A stretch of 64,000 nt of DNA, taken from the NCBI GenBank assembly GCA_947497085.1, contig CANMFE010000002.1, positions 310,001-374,000 on the forward strand. The letters are read 5' to 3'. Each line of letters starts with the position of its first letter. The first letter of the stretch is position 1. Position numbers and translations under genes: made by a program. Of the stretch, positions 25,659 through 35,444 are shown one piece after another. A model generated the notes under the pieces. That model was not told where the DNA came from. It worked only from the letters and a program-made list of their open reading frames with translations, and made no database searches. This DNA is from an uncultured Sphingomonadaceae bacterium. GTDB taxonomy: Bacteria; Pseudomonadota; Alphaproteobacteria; Sphingomonadales; Sphingomonadaceae.

Positions 25659-27836
25659 TTAATAGATGCCTTCTTCCAGTGCAGGCTCATTGCGGGGCGG
25701 CGGCGGGGCGGGATCACGCTGCGCCGGAGCCTGTTTCGGTTCCGGTTTTTCCCTGCCCTGCGTTTCGGTCTTGCCCGTCGCGCGGTCGATAAAATCCTGA
25801 TCCAGAACCCTGGGTCCGGATTCACCGGGCGCCCTCTGTCCTTCAACAGGCGGCAGGTCTGGACCTGGAGGCAGCGATTCACCGCCGTCCACATCAATCG
25901 GATTGCCATATTCATCGACAAAAATCATGTCATCGGGATTTTCGAAATAAGCCTCGTCATCAGGCTCCAGCTGCCATTCGGGCAGCACCAGCTCGGTATC
26001 GAATTTTTCCACTTTGCGGCCTGACACGGCGACCTTCATATAATCTGCAAACGCCTTGGCCGGCGCACGTCCGCCCTGCAGGCTCTTGACCGGCTTGGCG
26101 TCATCTCGGCCCATCCACACCCCGGTGGTAATACCGCTGGAAAAGCCGAGAAACCAACCATCCTTGTTGCTGTTGGTCGTGCCGGTCTTGCCCGCGACAG
26201 GACGGCCAATTTGCGCCGCCCGGCCCGTGCCGGTATTGACCGCCGTCTGCAACAAGTCGGTAATGCCCGCGGCGACATGCGGCGGGATGAGTACCTGCGT
26301 CAGGTCGGGCTTGGCTTCATATAGAGTCTCACCCTTGATCGTCGTCACCTTGGTCACGCCGTAGGGCATGATCGCCGCGCCGCGCGCATTCACCCCGGCA
26401 AAGGCGCGTGTCATGTCAATCACCCGGGTTTCCGATGTGCCGAGCACCATCGAAGGGTGGGTGTTAATCGGCGTGGTCACGCCAAAGCGCCGCGCCATGC
26501 TGGCAATCGTGCCATAACCCAGCTCATTGCCGAGCTGCGCTGCCACGGTATTTTTCGAATAGGCAAATGCGGTGCGCAGCGTTATGTCGCCCGCAAAGCG
26601 CCCGCCGCTATTGCGCGGTGTCCAGCCGTCAATCGTGACTTTTTCATCCGTCACAATATCCTCGGGAGTATAACCTGCCTCCAGCGCCGCCAGATAGACA
26701 AACAGCTTCCACGCCGAGCCTGGCTGGCGCACGGCATTGGTCGCACGGTTATAATTGGAAGTGACATAGTCGGTGCCGCCCACCATCGCCAGCACCGCAC
26801 CATCGCGGTCGAGCGATACGATCGCGCCCTGCGCACCGCCGGGCACATTGGCCTGTATCGCCGCGGTTGCCGCACGCTGCATCCTGAGATCCAGCGTGGT
26901 CCACACCTCAATCGGCTCATCGGTTTCAGGGAGCAGCATGTCCAGCTGCGGCAATGCCCAGTCGGTAAAATAGCGCACACTGTTCTGTGCCTTGTCGGGG
27001 GCCAGCTTGACGGCAGAAGGGTTGACCGATGCCGCCTGTGCTGCGCTGATCTTGCCCGTGTCACGCATGACCTTCAGCACCACGGAGGCGCGATCAATCG
27101 CCGCCTGCGCATCGGCGGTCGGCGAATAGCGCGAAGGTGCCTTGACCAAACCTGCAATAATCGATGCTTCGGCCAGATCCAGCTCAGTCGCAGGGTGGCT
27201 GAAAAACTTGCGTGAGGCCGAATCAATGCCGTAGGCACCACCGCCAAAATAGACCTTGTTCAGATACAGCTCGAGGATCTGATCCTTGGTGAACTTGCGT
27301 TCCATTGCCAGCGCCAGCACCATTTCACGTGCCTTGCGCCAGAATGTATAGCTATTGCTGAGGAATATGTTACGCGCCAGCTGCTGCGTAATGGTGGACG
27401 CACCTTGCATCCGCCGCCCGCTACCGTAATTTTTTACCGCAAACCACCCGGCCCGACCCATGCCATAGGGGTCAACGCCGAAATGACTTTCAAACCGCCG
27501 GTCCTCAACCGCGATCATCGCGTCTTTCATGACATCGGGGATATCTTCTATGTCCAGCCATTCCCCAAAGCTGGGGCCAAGCGACATGATTTCGGTGCCA
27601 TCATTGGCACGCACCAGAATCATCTGCCCATTGGGCGATTTCCTGAGCGCGTCGTAACTGGGCAGCGACGACATGGTGAAACCGACCGCCGAGACAAGGC
27701 CAATCAGCGCGATGGCACCCAGCGCCAGCCCGGTTTTGAAAAGACGCCAGAACCATGTCTTGAACCGGCTTTGCTCGGGCACAGAAGCACTGCGCGCCCT
27801 TGCCTTTTTCTTTGCCGGTTTTTTTACGCGTGCCAT
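25659..27836 (-). CDS. Penicillin-binding protein 1A (bifunctional glycosyltransferase/transpeptidase)
   Basis: Inner-membrane enzyme that polymerises glycan strands and cross-links peptides in the cell wall. It has a basic cytoplasmic tail (1-25), one membrane helix (about 33-56), a GT51 domain with catalytic Glu111 in EDRRF and the GAST-ITQQLARN motif, and a transpeptidase domain with SAWK (nucleophile Ser374), SKN (Ser427) and KTG (550-552). The C-terminus after about 640 is a Pro/Glu-rich disordered tail. The total length of 725 residues is normal for alphaproteobacterial PBP1A-type proteins. Monocistronic; start ATG 27836. Confidence 0.95.
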   Translation of the reverse strand: MARVKKPAKKKARARSASVPEQSRFKTWFWRLFKTGLALGAIALIGLVSAVGFTMSSLPSYDALRKSPNGQMILVRANDGTEIMSLGPSFGEWLDIEDIPDVMKDAMIAVEDRRFESHFGVDPYGMGRAGWFAVKNYGSGRRMQGASTITQQLARNIFLSNSYTFWRKAREMVLALAMERKFTKDQILELYLNKVYFGGGAYGIDSASRKFFSHPATELDLAEASIIAGLVKAPSRYSPTADAQAAIDRASVVLKVMRDTGKISAAQAASVNPSAVKLAPDKAQNSVRYFTDWALPQLDMLLPETDEPIEVWTTLDLRMQRAATAAIQANVPGGAQGAIVSLDRDGAVLAMVGGTDYVTSNYNRATNAVRQPGSAWKLFVYLAALEAGYTPEDIVTDEKVTIDGWTPRNSGGRFAGDITLRTAFAYSKNTVAAQLGNELGYGTIASMARRFGVTTPINTHPSMVLGTSETRVIDMTRAFAGVNARGAAIMPYGVTKVTTIKGETLYEAKPDLTQVLIPPHVAAGITDLLQTAVNTGTGRAAQIGRPVAGKTGTTNSNKDGWFLGFSSGITTGVWMGRDDAKPVKSLQGGRAPAKAFADYMKVAVSGRKVEKFDTELVLPEWQLEPDDEAYFENPDDMIFVDEYGNPIDVDGGESLPPGPDLPPVEGQRAPGESGPRVLDQDFIDRATGKTETQGREKPEPKQAPAQRDPAPPPPRNEPALEEGIY

Positions 27837-28011
27837 ATCCTACCCCTGGGTCGTCCTCTGCTGTACGACCAAGCCGGTTTTCGCCTTTACCTTTGCTGAA
27901 TGATGCAAATTATCGCTGCGACGAACCGGGCTGCACAAGGGATAGGCGAAATAAACGGATATGTGAATCCTGTTATTCGTGCATATCGAAATACACAATT
28001 ATATCAGCGAT

Positions 28012-28413
28012 TTATTTCTCTTCTTCCGGGTCGAAATCAAGCGCGAGGCTGTTCATGCAGTAACGCAGGCCCTCTGGCCCCGGCCCGTCCGGGAAAACAT
28101 GCCCCAAATGGCCATTGCATGTAGAGCACAGCACTTCGGTGCGGATCATGCCGCGGCTGGTATCGGTCCGTTCTTCCACTGCTTCACCACTGGCAGGCAC
28201 CGTAAAGCTGGGCCAGCCGCAGCCACTGTCAAACTTGGCATCCGATTCAAACAGGGTTTCACCGCAGCCTGCGCATTTGTAGCTGCCCTCGGCCTTATGG
28301 TCGTTATATTTGCCGGTAAAGGCCCGCTCGGTCCCCGCTTCGCGCAGCACATGATATTGCTCGGGAGTCAGGCGGTCACGCCATTCGGCATCGGAAAGTT
28401 TCTTTGTATCCAT
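28012..28413 (-). CDS. msrB: Peptide-methionine (R)-S-oxide reductase MsrB
   Basis: Reduces the R-epimer of methionine sulfoxide in proteins. The 133-residue protein has the zinc-binding pairs CAGC and CSTC, the CGWPSF block and the catalytic Cys119 in [10 protein letters not shown] start at ATG 28413 ([11 protein letters not shown]); an upstream in-frame codon at 28455 would add 14 unlike residues. It stands alone, with the 175-nt gap to PBP1A showing no gene. Confidence 0.94.
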   Translation of the reverse strand: MDTKKLSDAEWRDRLTPEQYHVLREAGTERAFTGKYNDHKAEGSYKCAGCGETLFESDAKFDSGCGWPSFTVPASGEAVEERTDTSRGMIRTEVLCSTCNGHLGHVFPDGPGPEGLRYCMNSLALDFDPEEEK

Positions 28414-28520
28414 AGGCAATATCTGGGTGTTTATTCCGTGCACGCAAGGGGGCATGCAAAAGCTCTGGGCTTGCCTGGTAACTGATTCCTCTTGAGGTCA
28501 TCCGAATTGTTAAGGCAAAT

Positions 28521-28605
28521 GTCATTGCGAGCGTATGCGAAGCCATCCAGAGCAGCTTCAGTGCTTGCGCTGGATTGCCGCGTCGCTTCGCATCCTCGCA
28601 ATGAT
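28521..28605. repeat. CATTGCGAG-type palindromic intergenic repeat, copy 2
   Basis: Outer arms GTCATTGCGA (28521) and TCGCAATGA (ending about 28604), with inner CCATCCAG and CTGGATTG segments. It lies in the 253-nt gap between msrB and the DUF4402 gene, which are divergent. It is related to copies at 13821 and 57011. Confidence 0.7.
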
Positions 28606-28666
28606 GCTTCCTTTATCACTTCGCAACGCTTTATTTACCATATCTTCAAACAATCGGCGCATATTC

Positions 28667-29212
28667 ATGGTCATGACACCGCCCTTTCACTCTTTTTGCC
28701 GCGCGCTTTTGGGCCTGGCCGCGCTTGCCATGCAACCGGCACCCGATGCGCTGGCCGAGTGCAGGCTCTGCAGCGACAGTGAAAAGGCGAAGCATAATAA
28801 GGAAAATAAGCCAAACAAGGCGCTACATATCAACATCACCACCGCGCTCGATTTTGACCGGCTGGCCCTGACAGGACAAAACGGCGGCGAGGTCGAGCTG
28901 GACCCCTATAATGGCCAGCGCAATTTTCGCGGCGAGGTCGAAGGACTGGGCGGCATGTGGCTATCGGGCGAGGCCGTCATCACCGGGGAGCCGGGACGCG
29001 GCATACGCATCACATTGCCTGCGCAGGTCACTCTGCGTGCGCCGGGCGGCGGCAAGGCCGAGCTTATGTCGATGGAAACCACATTGCCCGCTGCGCCACA
29101 GCTGGATGCCACGGGCCGCCTGACCTTTGCTTTTGGCGGTAAATTGCGCGTCGATGGCAGTGCCAGCGGCCATTATCGCGGCCGCATCCGCATCACGGCA
29201 AATTACGAATAA
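28667..29212 (+). CDS. DUF4402 domain-containing secreted protein
   Basis: About 181 residues with a signal peptide (site near DALAE). The mature part has a short Lys-rich linker with Cys residues (ECRLCSD), then a beta-rich domain with the DUF4402 pattern: FDRLALTGQNGGEVELD, AVITGEPGRGIRITLP and LTFAFGGKLRVDG, ending YRGRIRITANYE. DUF4402 proteins are common in sphingomonads, often beside surface-protein genes, and may be fimbria-like; the role is unknown. Start ATG 28667 or 28673. It is convergent with holA. Confidence 0.85.
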   Translation: MVMTPPFHSFCRALLGLAALAMQPAPDALAECRLCSDSEKAKHNKENKPNKALHINITTALDFDRLALTGQNGGEVELDPYNGQRNFRGEVEGLGGMWLSGEAVITGEPGRGIRITLPAQVTLRAPGGGKAELMSMETTLPAAPQLDATGRLTFAFGGKLRVDGSASGHYRGRIRITANYE

Positions 29213-29217
29213 CCTGT

Positions 29218-30252
29218 TCAGCGCGCCATGGCAGCGGCGGCGCGGGTGATTTCGGTCAATTCCTGCCGGAGCAGCTGAGAGCCTGACTGACTGTTCATCA
29301 TCATCCGGCCATGCAGGTCGATCAGACGTTCGCTGAGCCGCGCCAGCGCAGGGCCGCGCCAGCGGCTGAGCTGGCGGACATAGTCGGGCTTTTCCTTCCA
29401 GAAAATCGGCCCGCGCCGCGACTCATTTTCGACAAAAGCATGAATGTCACCGCCGCGCCCCATTTTGCCCGCCAGCTGGGCCAGCTGTACGGCGCGGCGC
29501 TGCAGTGCCAGTACCAGCCCCACTTCGGAAATGCCCGCCTCGTCAATACGCGCCAGCTCATCCGCCAATTTGCCCACATTGCCGCCCAGCACACAATTGA
29601 TGACAGGGCCCATCGCCTCATCCTCAGTCTCCGCGCGCAACGCGAGCGCAATTTCCGGCTCTACCACCTGCGGCGCATTGGGCGAAGCGTCGAGATAGAG
29701 CGACATTTTCTCCACCTCCTGTTCGGCCAACCGCCTGTCCATGCCGGTATAGCTCGCGATCTGCGCCGCCAGCGGACGCGGGATGTTAACACCCTTGGTA
29801 CGGCCAAATTCGCTGACAATGCCCGCCATTTCATTCGCATCAGGCAGGTAGTTCATGCACGCAAGGGCATTTTTGGCAGCGGCAACGGCCTTGGCCACCT
29901 TGCCACGATCCGTCATACCTGTGGCCTGGATAATCACGGGATTGATGACATTGTCCGCCGCCAGCAGGTTTTCCACCGCGGCGAGGCTTTCCTCACCCTG
30001 CGTGGTGACGCGGATATAGCGCTTTTCCCCAAACAGCGACAGTGAAGCGGCTTCATCGGCGAGCTTACTCGGATCGCTTTTTAGCTCAGCCCCGGTGAAA
30101 TCAACCCGTTCGGCATCATCGCCAAAGGCCTTTGCCAGGCCAGCTGCAAATTCCGCGCTCGTCGATTCATCCGGACCATAAAGCAGGTAGCAGATAATAT
30201 CCGGTGATGGCTGCCGCATCGCGGCGCGGATATCCGCCGCCTTTACCTTCAT
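29218..30252 (-). CDS. holA: DNA polymerase III subunit delta
   Basis: Clamp-loader subunit that opens the beta sliding clamp. The N-terminal sequence (about 20-30) is YLLYGPDESTSAEF, the usual position of the HolA nucleotide-fold glycine loop, and the C-terminal collar domain includes LVLALQRRAVQLAQL. The length of 344 residues is normal. Its start overlaps the lptE stop by 4 nt, giving the order leuS-lptE-holA, the standard arrangement in Proteobacteria. Confidence 0.93.
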   Translation of the reverse strand: MKVKAADIRAAMRQPSPDIICYLLYGPDESTSAEFAAGLAKAFGDDAERVDFTGAELKSDPSKLADEAASLSLFGEKRYIRVTTQGEESLAAVENLLAADNVINPVIIQATGMTDRGKVAKAVAAAKNALACMNYLPDANEMAGIVSEFGRTKGVNIPRPLAAQIASYTGMDRRLAEQEVEKMSLYLDASPNAPQVVEPEIALALRAETEDEAMGPVINCVLGGNVGKLADELARIDEAGISEVGLVLALQRRAVQLAQLAGKMGRGGDIHAFVENESRRGPIFWKEKPDYVRQLSRWRGPALARLSERLIDLHGRMMMNSQSGSQLLRQELTEITRAAAAMAR

Positions 30253-30749
30253 GGGTTTTGCTTGGGCCGCTTACGGGCAAAGAGTGACAGCCGCTCAACA
30301 ATCTGCTCCGCAACTTCGCGCGACAGGTTTTCGAGCGCGGTATTTTCCGCCGCGATGGTCGCATATTCGCTGCTCACCACGTCAATGCCGGCATCTGACC
30401 CAGCAGTTGCGTCGAGCACGGTTTCACCCGTGGCCGCATCGACCAGCTGATAGCGCGCACGCAATGTGCGGCGTTCACGGCTGACCGTGTCATTGGCAAG
30501 CAGGCCAAAACCTTCCAGCCGATCATCCAGCTTGATTTTCAGGAGATATTGCGGTCCGCCGCTCGAAAGCGGAGAGAGCCGGTCAGTAAGCGCATTGCGC
30601 ACCAGCCATCCTGCCTGCCCTTCAATGGGTGCGACCTCCACCTGTCCCAGGCTTTGTGCAACCGCGCCGCTCGTGCCACCCGCATAAAGCGGTTTCAGCC
30701 CGCATCCGGCGAGCATGAAAGGTAGCAGAAGACAGAGCAATATGCGCAT
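30249..30749 (-). CDS. lptE: LPS-assembly lipoprotein LptE
   Basis: A 166-residue outer-membrane lipoprotein (lipobox MLAGC, Cys16, followed by GLKPLYAGG, a typical LptE start). It partners LptD in inserting lipopolysaccharide into the outer membrane. Position between leuS and holA, overlapping both, is strong support. The sequence is otherwise weakly conserved, as usual for LptE. Confidence 0.92.
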   Translation of the reverse strand: MRILLCLLLPFMLAGCGLKPLYAGGTSGAVAQSLGQVEVAPIEGQAGWLVRNALTDRLSPLSSGGPQYLLKIKLDDRLEGFGLLANDTVSRERRTLRARYQLVDAATGETVLDATAGSDAGIDVVSSEYATIAAENTALENLSREVAEQIVERLSLFARKRPKQNP

Positions 30750-33286
30750 TAAATCACCACATTGACGAGCCGGTCGGGCACCACAATCACCTTGCGTACC
30801 TCGGCCCCGCCCATCGCACGCTGGACTTTTTCGGATGCGAGCGCAAGTTTTTCCACTTCCTCTTTGGGAAGGCCCTTGGCGACAGTGAGCGTATCACGCA
30901 GCTTGCCGCGCACCTGCACCGCGATGGTCACTTCATCCTCGACCAACAGGCTTTCGTCCACATCGGGCCAGGGCGCGTCAGCAACCAGCCCGTCACCCCC
31001 AAGCATCGCCCATGCCTCTTCGGCCAGATGCGGTGTCATCGGCGCGACAATCTGTACCAGCGTGCGGATGGCCGCATTGCGGCTGGCAGAGGCGCCCGCT
31101 TTTTCAACCAGGTTGACCAGCTCGAATATCTTGGCGATCGCCTTGTTGAACGACAGGTCCTCAATATCTTCGGCCACGCCGTGTAATGTCTGGTGCAGCT
31201 TGCGGTCCACCGCCTTATCTTCGCCTTCGGCACTCTCATCAATCTGTGCAAACAGCCGCCACAGCCGCTGCACGAAACGCCAGCTGCCTTCAATCCCCGC
31301 CTCTGACCAGGGCAGGTCACGTTCGGGCGGGCTGTCCGACAGCATGAACCAGCGCACCGCGTCGGCGCCATATTGGTCGACAATCTCGTCGGGATCGACG
31401 ACGTTTTTCTTGGACTTGGACATTTTGATGACGCGGCCGATTTCCACAGGTGCGCCATCGGCGATCAGTTTTGCACCATTGCCATCACGGTCCACTTCGG
31501 CAGGGGTGTAATATGTGTCGCCCTTCCCCTCACCCTGCGCACGCGAATAAGTCTCATGCGTTACCATCCCCTGTGTGAAAAGGCTGGCAAACGGTTCGGC
31601 CACATCGACCTTGCCCAGTGATTTCAGTGCACGGGTCCAGAAACGGGCATAGAGCAGATGCAGGATCGCATGCTCGATCCCGCCAATATACTGCGCCACC
31701 GGCATCCATTTGGCGAGCACGTCTTTATCGAACGGCTTATCGTCAGGTTGGCTCGCAAAGCGCAGGAAATACCAGCTGGAGTTGATAAACGTGTCGAGCG
31801 TGTCGGTTTCGCGCCGCGCCGCCTTCCCGCATTTAGGACAATCCACATGTTTCCAGGTCGCATGGTGCTCCAGAGGATTACCCGGCCTGTCGAATGTCAC
31901 GTCATCGGGCAACCTGACCGGAAGCTCTGCTTTTGGAACTCCCACAGGCCCGCAATCGTCGCAATGGATGATCGGGATTGGCGTACCCCAGTAACGCTGA
32001 CGCGACACACCCCAGTCGCGCAGGCGGTAAACTGTTGAACCTTCGCCCCAACCTTCGCTTTCCGCACGGTCGATTACGGCTTTTTTGGCAACTTCGGCTT
32101 CCATGCCATCAAGGAATTTTGAATTAATGATATTGCCGGGGCCAGTATAGGCTTCGTTATGAATCGGCGTATCTTCCTCGCCTTCCTCAGCAACAACGCG
32201 CGTCACGGGCAGCATATATTTGCGCGCGAAATCCAGGTCGCGCTGGTCATGCGCCGGCACGCCAAAAACTGCGCCCGTACCATAATCCATCAGTACAAAG
32301 TTTGCGACAAAAACGGGCAAATGCCACTCTGGGTCAAGCGGATGAACAACAGTCAGTCCCGTGTCAAAGCCGCGCTTTTCCTGCGTTTCAATATCCGCTG
32401 CTGCCGTACCGGTTTTGCGGCATTCATCGGCAAAGGCGGCCAGATCCTCATTCTGCCCGGCCAATGCCAGCACCAAAGGATGATCCGCCGCGATCGCGCA
32501 GAAACTTGCGCCAAAAATCGTGTCGGGGCGGGTGGAGAAAACCTCGATATCATCAAAGCCGCCAGCCGCACGGTCCAGTTTGAACCGAAATGTCAGACCC
32601 TGCGACTTGCCAATCCAGTTTTCCTGCATCATGCGCACTTTTTCGGGCCAGCCATCCAGCTCGCCCAGGCCTTCAATCAGCTCGTCAGCAAAGTCGGTTA
32701 TCTTCAGAAACCATTGCGACAATTTGCGTTTTTCGACTTCCGCACCGCTGCGCCAGCCCTTGCCGTCAATCACCTGTTCATTGGCGAGCACGGTCATATC
32801 CACCGGGTCCCAGTTTACCGCGCTTTCCTTGCGGTATACCAGCCCGCCTTCGAACATGTCGAGGAACAGCGCCTGTTCATGGCCGTAATATTCGGCATCA
32901 CAGGTTGCAAATTCACGCGTCCAGTCAAGCGCAAAGCCCAGCCTTTTCAACTGCGCCTTCATCGAATCGATATTGTCATGCGTCCAGCCGGAAGGGTGCA
33001 CGCCTTTTTCCATCGCCGCATTTTCCGCTGGCATCCCGAACGCATCCCAGCCCATGGGGTGCAGCACTTCATGCCCCGTCATGCGCCGAAAACGTGCCAG
33101 CACATCGCCCATGGTATAGTTGCGCACATGGCCGATATGGATGCGTCCCGACGGATAGGGAAACATTTCCAGCACATAGCTGCGCGGACGCTCGCTATTG
33201 TCATCCGCCCTGAAAGTCTGCTGTTCTTCCCAGACTTTCTGCCAGCGTGTGTCAGCCGCAAGCGGATTAAACCGCGTATCTGTCAT
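30749..33286 (-). CDS. leuS: Leucyl-tRNA synthetase
   Basis: Class I synthetase of 845 residues that charges tRNA(Leu). The HIGH motif is HIGH at 50-53 ([10 protein letters not shown]), and the KMSKS motif is at 621-625 (IKMSKSKKN). The inserted editing domain (CP1) occupies roughly 220-420, and the zinc ribbon CDDC...CPKC is present near 435-480. It is the first gene of the leuS-lptE-holA group; the DUF3576 gene ends upstream of it, 23 nt from its start. Confidence 0.97.
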   Translation of the reverse strand: MTDTRFNPLAADTRWQKVWEEQQTFRADDNSERPRSYVLEMFPYPSGRIHIGHVRNYTMGDVLARFRRMTGHEVLHPMGWDAFGMPAENAAMEKGVHPSGWTHDNIDSMKAQLKRLGFALDWTREFATCDAEYYGHEQALFLDMFEGGLVYRKESAVNWDPVDMTVLANEQVIDGKGWRSGAEVEKRKLSQWFLKITDFADELIEGLGELDGWPEKVRMMQENWIGKSQGLTFRFKLDRAAGGFDDIEVFSTRPDTIFGASFCAIAADHPLVLALAGQNEDLAAFADECRKTGTAAADIETQEKRGFDTGLTVVHPLDPEWHLPVFVANFVLMDYGTGAVFGVPAHDQRDLDFARKYMLPVTRVVAEEGEEDTPIHNEAYTGPGNIINSKFLDGMEAEVAKKAVIDRAESEGWGEGSTVYRLRDWGVSRQRYWGTPIPIIHCDDCGPVGVPKAELPVRLPDDVTFDRPGNPLEHHATWKHVDCPKCGKAARRETDTLDTFINSSWYFLRFASQPDDKPFDKDVLAKWMPVAQYIGGIEHAILHLLYARFWTRALKSLGKVDVAEPFASLFTQGMVTHETYSRAQGEGKGDTYYTPAEVDRDGNGAKLIADGAPVEIGRVIKMSKSKKNVVDPDEIVDQYGADAVRWFMLSDSPPERDLPWSEAGIEGSWRFVQRLWRLFAQIDESAEGEDKAVDRKLHQTLHGVAEDIEDLSFNKAIAKIFELVNLVEKAGASASRNAAIRTLVQIVAPMTPHLAEEAWAMLGGDGLVADAPWPDVDESLLVEDEVTIAVQVRGKLRDTLTVAKGLPKEEVEKLALASEKVQRAMGGAEVRKVIVVPDRLVNVVI

Positions 33287-33309
33287 CTATTTTGCCCCGA
33301 TATTTGGAC

Positions 33310-33750
33310 TTAGCCGTCAACGGCGCTGAGGCGCAGGTCACGGGCCTTGGTCAGGATGATCTCTTCCAGTTTCTGGACAGTTGCCGCCTTGACCGGTGCA
33401 TCCACCCATGTGCCGCCCTGCGCAACCTGGCGTGAAGCTGCAACACGCAGCGCATCTGCCCGCAAGTCCTGGTCAAGAATCGATACAGTCACTTTCATGC
33501 GCTCGCCCGGATTGTTTGGATTTGCGTACCAATCGGTCACAATAACACCGCCTGCGCTATCGGCCTGCAGCAATGGCATGAAGGACAGCGCATCCAGCGA
33601 AGCACGCCATAAATAGCTGTTCACGCCAATTGTCGTGACCCTGGATGCCGCAACATCGGGTGCGGCGCGCTCTTTACCACCACAGGCGGTAACAAGCGTT
33701 GCAGCGGAAATAGCAAGAATTACGGAACGGAGCCTGATGGGCTGTGGCAT
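33310..33750 (-). CDS. DUF3576 domain-containing lipoprotein
   Basis: A 146-residue predicted lipoprotein (lipobox LVTAC, Cys23). The core GVNSYLWRASLDALSFMPLLQAD and VTDWYANPNNPGERMKVTV are typical of DUF3576, a family found in alphaproteobacteria and often just upstream of leuS, as here. Function unknown; linkage to leuS-lptE suggests an envelope role. Start ATG 33750. Confidence 0.9.
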   Translation of the reverse strand: MPQPIRLRSVILAISAATLVTACGGKERAAPDVAASRVTTIGVNSYLWRASLDALSFMPLLQADSAGGVIVTDWYANPNNPGERMKVTVSILDQDLRADALRVAASRQVAQGGTWVDAPVKAATVQKLEEIILTKARDLRLSAVDG

Positions 33751-33918
33751 GAAAGACTTCCTTATAAATCGTTGTTCGGGCCATCTATAAATGCTTTGCG
33801 GGCAGGGGCAAGCCTTTGCTCATGTTTGCGCGTCATATAAATGGCTCTATGCGGCCAACGGCTAGGGGGTGCATGCTGAACCGACGCTGACCATAAATCG
33901 CCAATTCATGTTTGCCGC

Positions 33919-33924
33919 TATAAT
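33919..33924 (+). promoter_or_regulatory. Possible -10 element with downstream inverted repeat before the gene at 34042
   Basis: A perfect TATAAT lies in the 291-nt gap 33751-34041. No convincing -35 is at the right distance. Downstream is a 9-bp inverted repeat GAATCATGC (33934-33942) and GCATGATTC (33981-33989), which would lie in an mRNA leader of about 110 nt. Apart from this, the gap shows no gene. Confidence 0.3.
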
Positions 33925-34041
33925 ATCCTGTGTGAATCATGCAACAATGTGGAAAGAAAAGCGATTCTTACCTGCATAAGGCATGATTCATCTGAAAAAT
34001 GTGCTATGCCGGATCGGTAGTACAGGGAAACTGGATTTATT

Positions 34042-34791
34042 ATGTCGGCCTTGAAACGGATATTTTTGACGGGGGGAGCGCTTGCAATTGGCGCATCTGC
34101 GTTGATTCCGTCAATTGGCATGGCGGTATCAAGCGGTTTCGACTCGCAGCCTGTTTCGCTGAATTCAGCGGGCAGCATCGGATCGTTCACTCCGGCTTCG
34201 GTTGATCCAAAGCTGGCGGCTGATCTTAGCTTCAATGCCCTGAACAAGCGCCAGAAGTTCCGTTTCACACCCGCGACCGATGCAAACGACGCCGCGCCGC
34301 GTTCAGTAACGGTCGCCGTTCGCGTCAATGCGGAAACGGCCAAAGCTGTTAATGTCCGGCCCAAACTGGCCATTGACAAGCTGGCTGGCAAAGGCAGTAC
34401 AGCAACGCCCGTTCGTATTACGAAAACCGCTTACAGCCTTGGTGTTGCCAAAGGCTGGCAGAAATTTGCACTTCCCAATGAGGTGCGCAGCATTGATATG
34501 CCGGATCTGGGCGCGATACGCTCTCCTGTAAAATCGAAAGCCATTGATAAGCCAAGCCGCTTCCGGCCCAATGTTGAGCTGGATGCCACATCGCGTCCGG
34601 GCAGCACACCGCGCACATTTGATGGCGAGGCGGGCTATACAGTCGATGTTGGCGGCAAATATAAACTGACCCGCAATCTGGACGTGACTGCTGGTGTGCG
34701 GATCCGCAATGAACGTGACCGCCTTGCGCCGCTGACCGATGAGCAGAAGGATAGTCAGGCCGTTTATGTCGGAACACAGTTCCGCTTCTAG
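34042..34791 (+). CDS. Secreted or outer-membrane hypothetical protein
   Basis: A 249-residue protein with a signal peptide (about 1-28, site near GMAVS). The middle is Ala/Lys/Val-rich and low in complexity with a motif KFRFTPATD. The last 50 residues alternate polar and hydrophobic (GEAGYTVDVGGKYKLTRNLD, AVYVGTQFRF) and end in Phe, as in outer-membrane strands. Only a few strands are possible, so it may be a partial barrel or a periplasmic protein. No function is recognised. An intrinsic terminator follows at 34817. Confidence 0.72.
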   Translation: MSALKRIFLTGGALAIGASALIPSIGMAVSSGFDSQPVSLNSAGSIGSFTPASVDPKLAADLSFNALNKRQKFRFTPATDANDAAPRSVTVAVRVNAETAKAVNVRPKLAIDKLAGKGSTATPVRITKTAYSLGVAKGWQKFALPNEVRSIDMPDLGAIRSPVKSKAIDKPSRFRPNVELDATSRPGSTPRTFDGEAGYTVDVGGKYKLTRNLDVTAGVRIRNERDRLAPLTDEQKDSQAVYVGTQFRF

Positions 34792-34816
34792 ACAATTTTA
34801 TCACGATTTTCATTCA

Positions 34817-34843
34817 GGGGTCTTCACAGGCCCCTTTTTATTT
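34817..34843 (+). terminator. Intrinsic terminator
   Basis: A 6-bp GC-rich stem GGGGTC/GGCCCC (one G-T pair) with loop TTCACA is followed by TTTTTATTT. It lies 25 nt after the stop of the gene at 34042 and just before the convergent ThiE-like gene. Confidence 0.75.
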
Positions 34844-35421
34844 CAGCCATCTTCGCAGGACAGTCCGTCAATGGCGGCCCACCCATGGACCAGTCCGGGC
34901 GGCAGTTCCGCATAATTCCGGGACGTCATTCCCCCCAATGCGATTGCCGGACATGGTGCCATATTTGCCAGTCGCGCTAATCCCGAGACGCCCAGATGTG
35001 CCGCGCCAATATGGCTGCGGGTAGGAAATACCGGCGATATAAACACCGCATCCAAGCCCGCATTATCTGTGCGCGCCATTTCATCCTTATCATGCACCGT
35101 TGCGAGCTTTAACAGGCTATCCGCTCCCATCACGCGTTCAGGCGGGCCATAAATGCCATCTGCATTCCATTGCCGGGCCTGAAGAACATCCCCTGACAAA
35201 ATCAGGACATGGCCATAGGCTACTGCCTCAGCCTGCAGCTCTTGAAATCGCGCAAGTCTTACTGCGTCTTCCATATGATAATGCCGAAATATTATGCCTG
35301 AGCGCTTGGGCAGCTTTCCCATAACCTTTTCCAGCGCGGCATCGTTGCGCGCATCGGTCAGCAGCCATAACCGGGGCAAATTTTCGCGGATCTGCTGCAG
35401 CTTTTTCTGGCGGGACGGCAT
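34843..35421 (-). CDS. Thiamine phosphate synthase/TenI-like protein
   Basis: A 192-residue TIM-barrel protein of the ThiE/TenI superfamily. Recognisable pieces are LWLLTDARND at the start, ADGIYGPPER, FISPVFPTRSH (the phosphate-binding Ser-Pro loop) and AIALGGM. ThiE joins the pyrimidine and thiazole halves of thiamine; TenI-type members isomerise the thiazole. No thiC, thiG or thiD is nearby and the typical ThiE active-site residues cannot all be confirmed, so the exact reaction is left open. It is divergent from yggS, 23 nt apart. Confidence 0.8.
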   Translation of the reverse strand: MPSRQKKLQQIRENLPRLWLLTDARNDAALEKVMGKLPKRSGIIFRHYHMEDAVRLARFQELQAEAVAYGHVLILSGDVLQARQWNADGIYGPPERVMGADSLLKLATVHDKDEMARTDNAGLDAVFISPVFPTRSHIGAAHLGVSGLARLANMAPCPAIALGGMTSRNYAELPPGLVHGWAAIDGLSCEDG

Positions 35422-35444
35422 GGCACCCCTTATAGCCGCTCACC

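Noticed and set aside
32159..33313. A 384-codon frame opposite leuS, and similar antisense frames opposite ppc, bioF and pgm
   Set aside because: High-GC shadow frames on the opposite strand of clear housekeeping genes; compositions are His/Arg/Gln-biased and no motif is seen.
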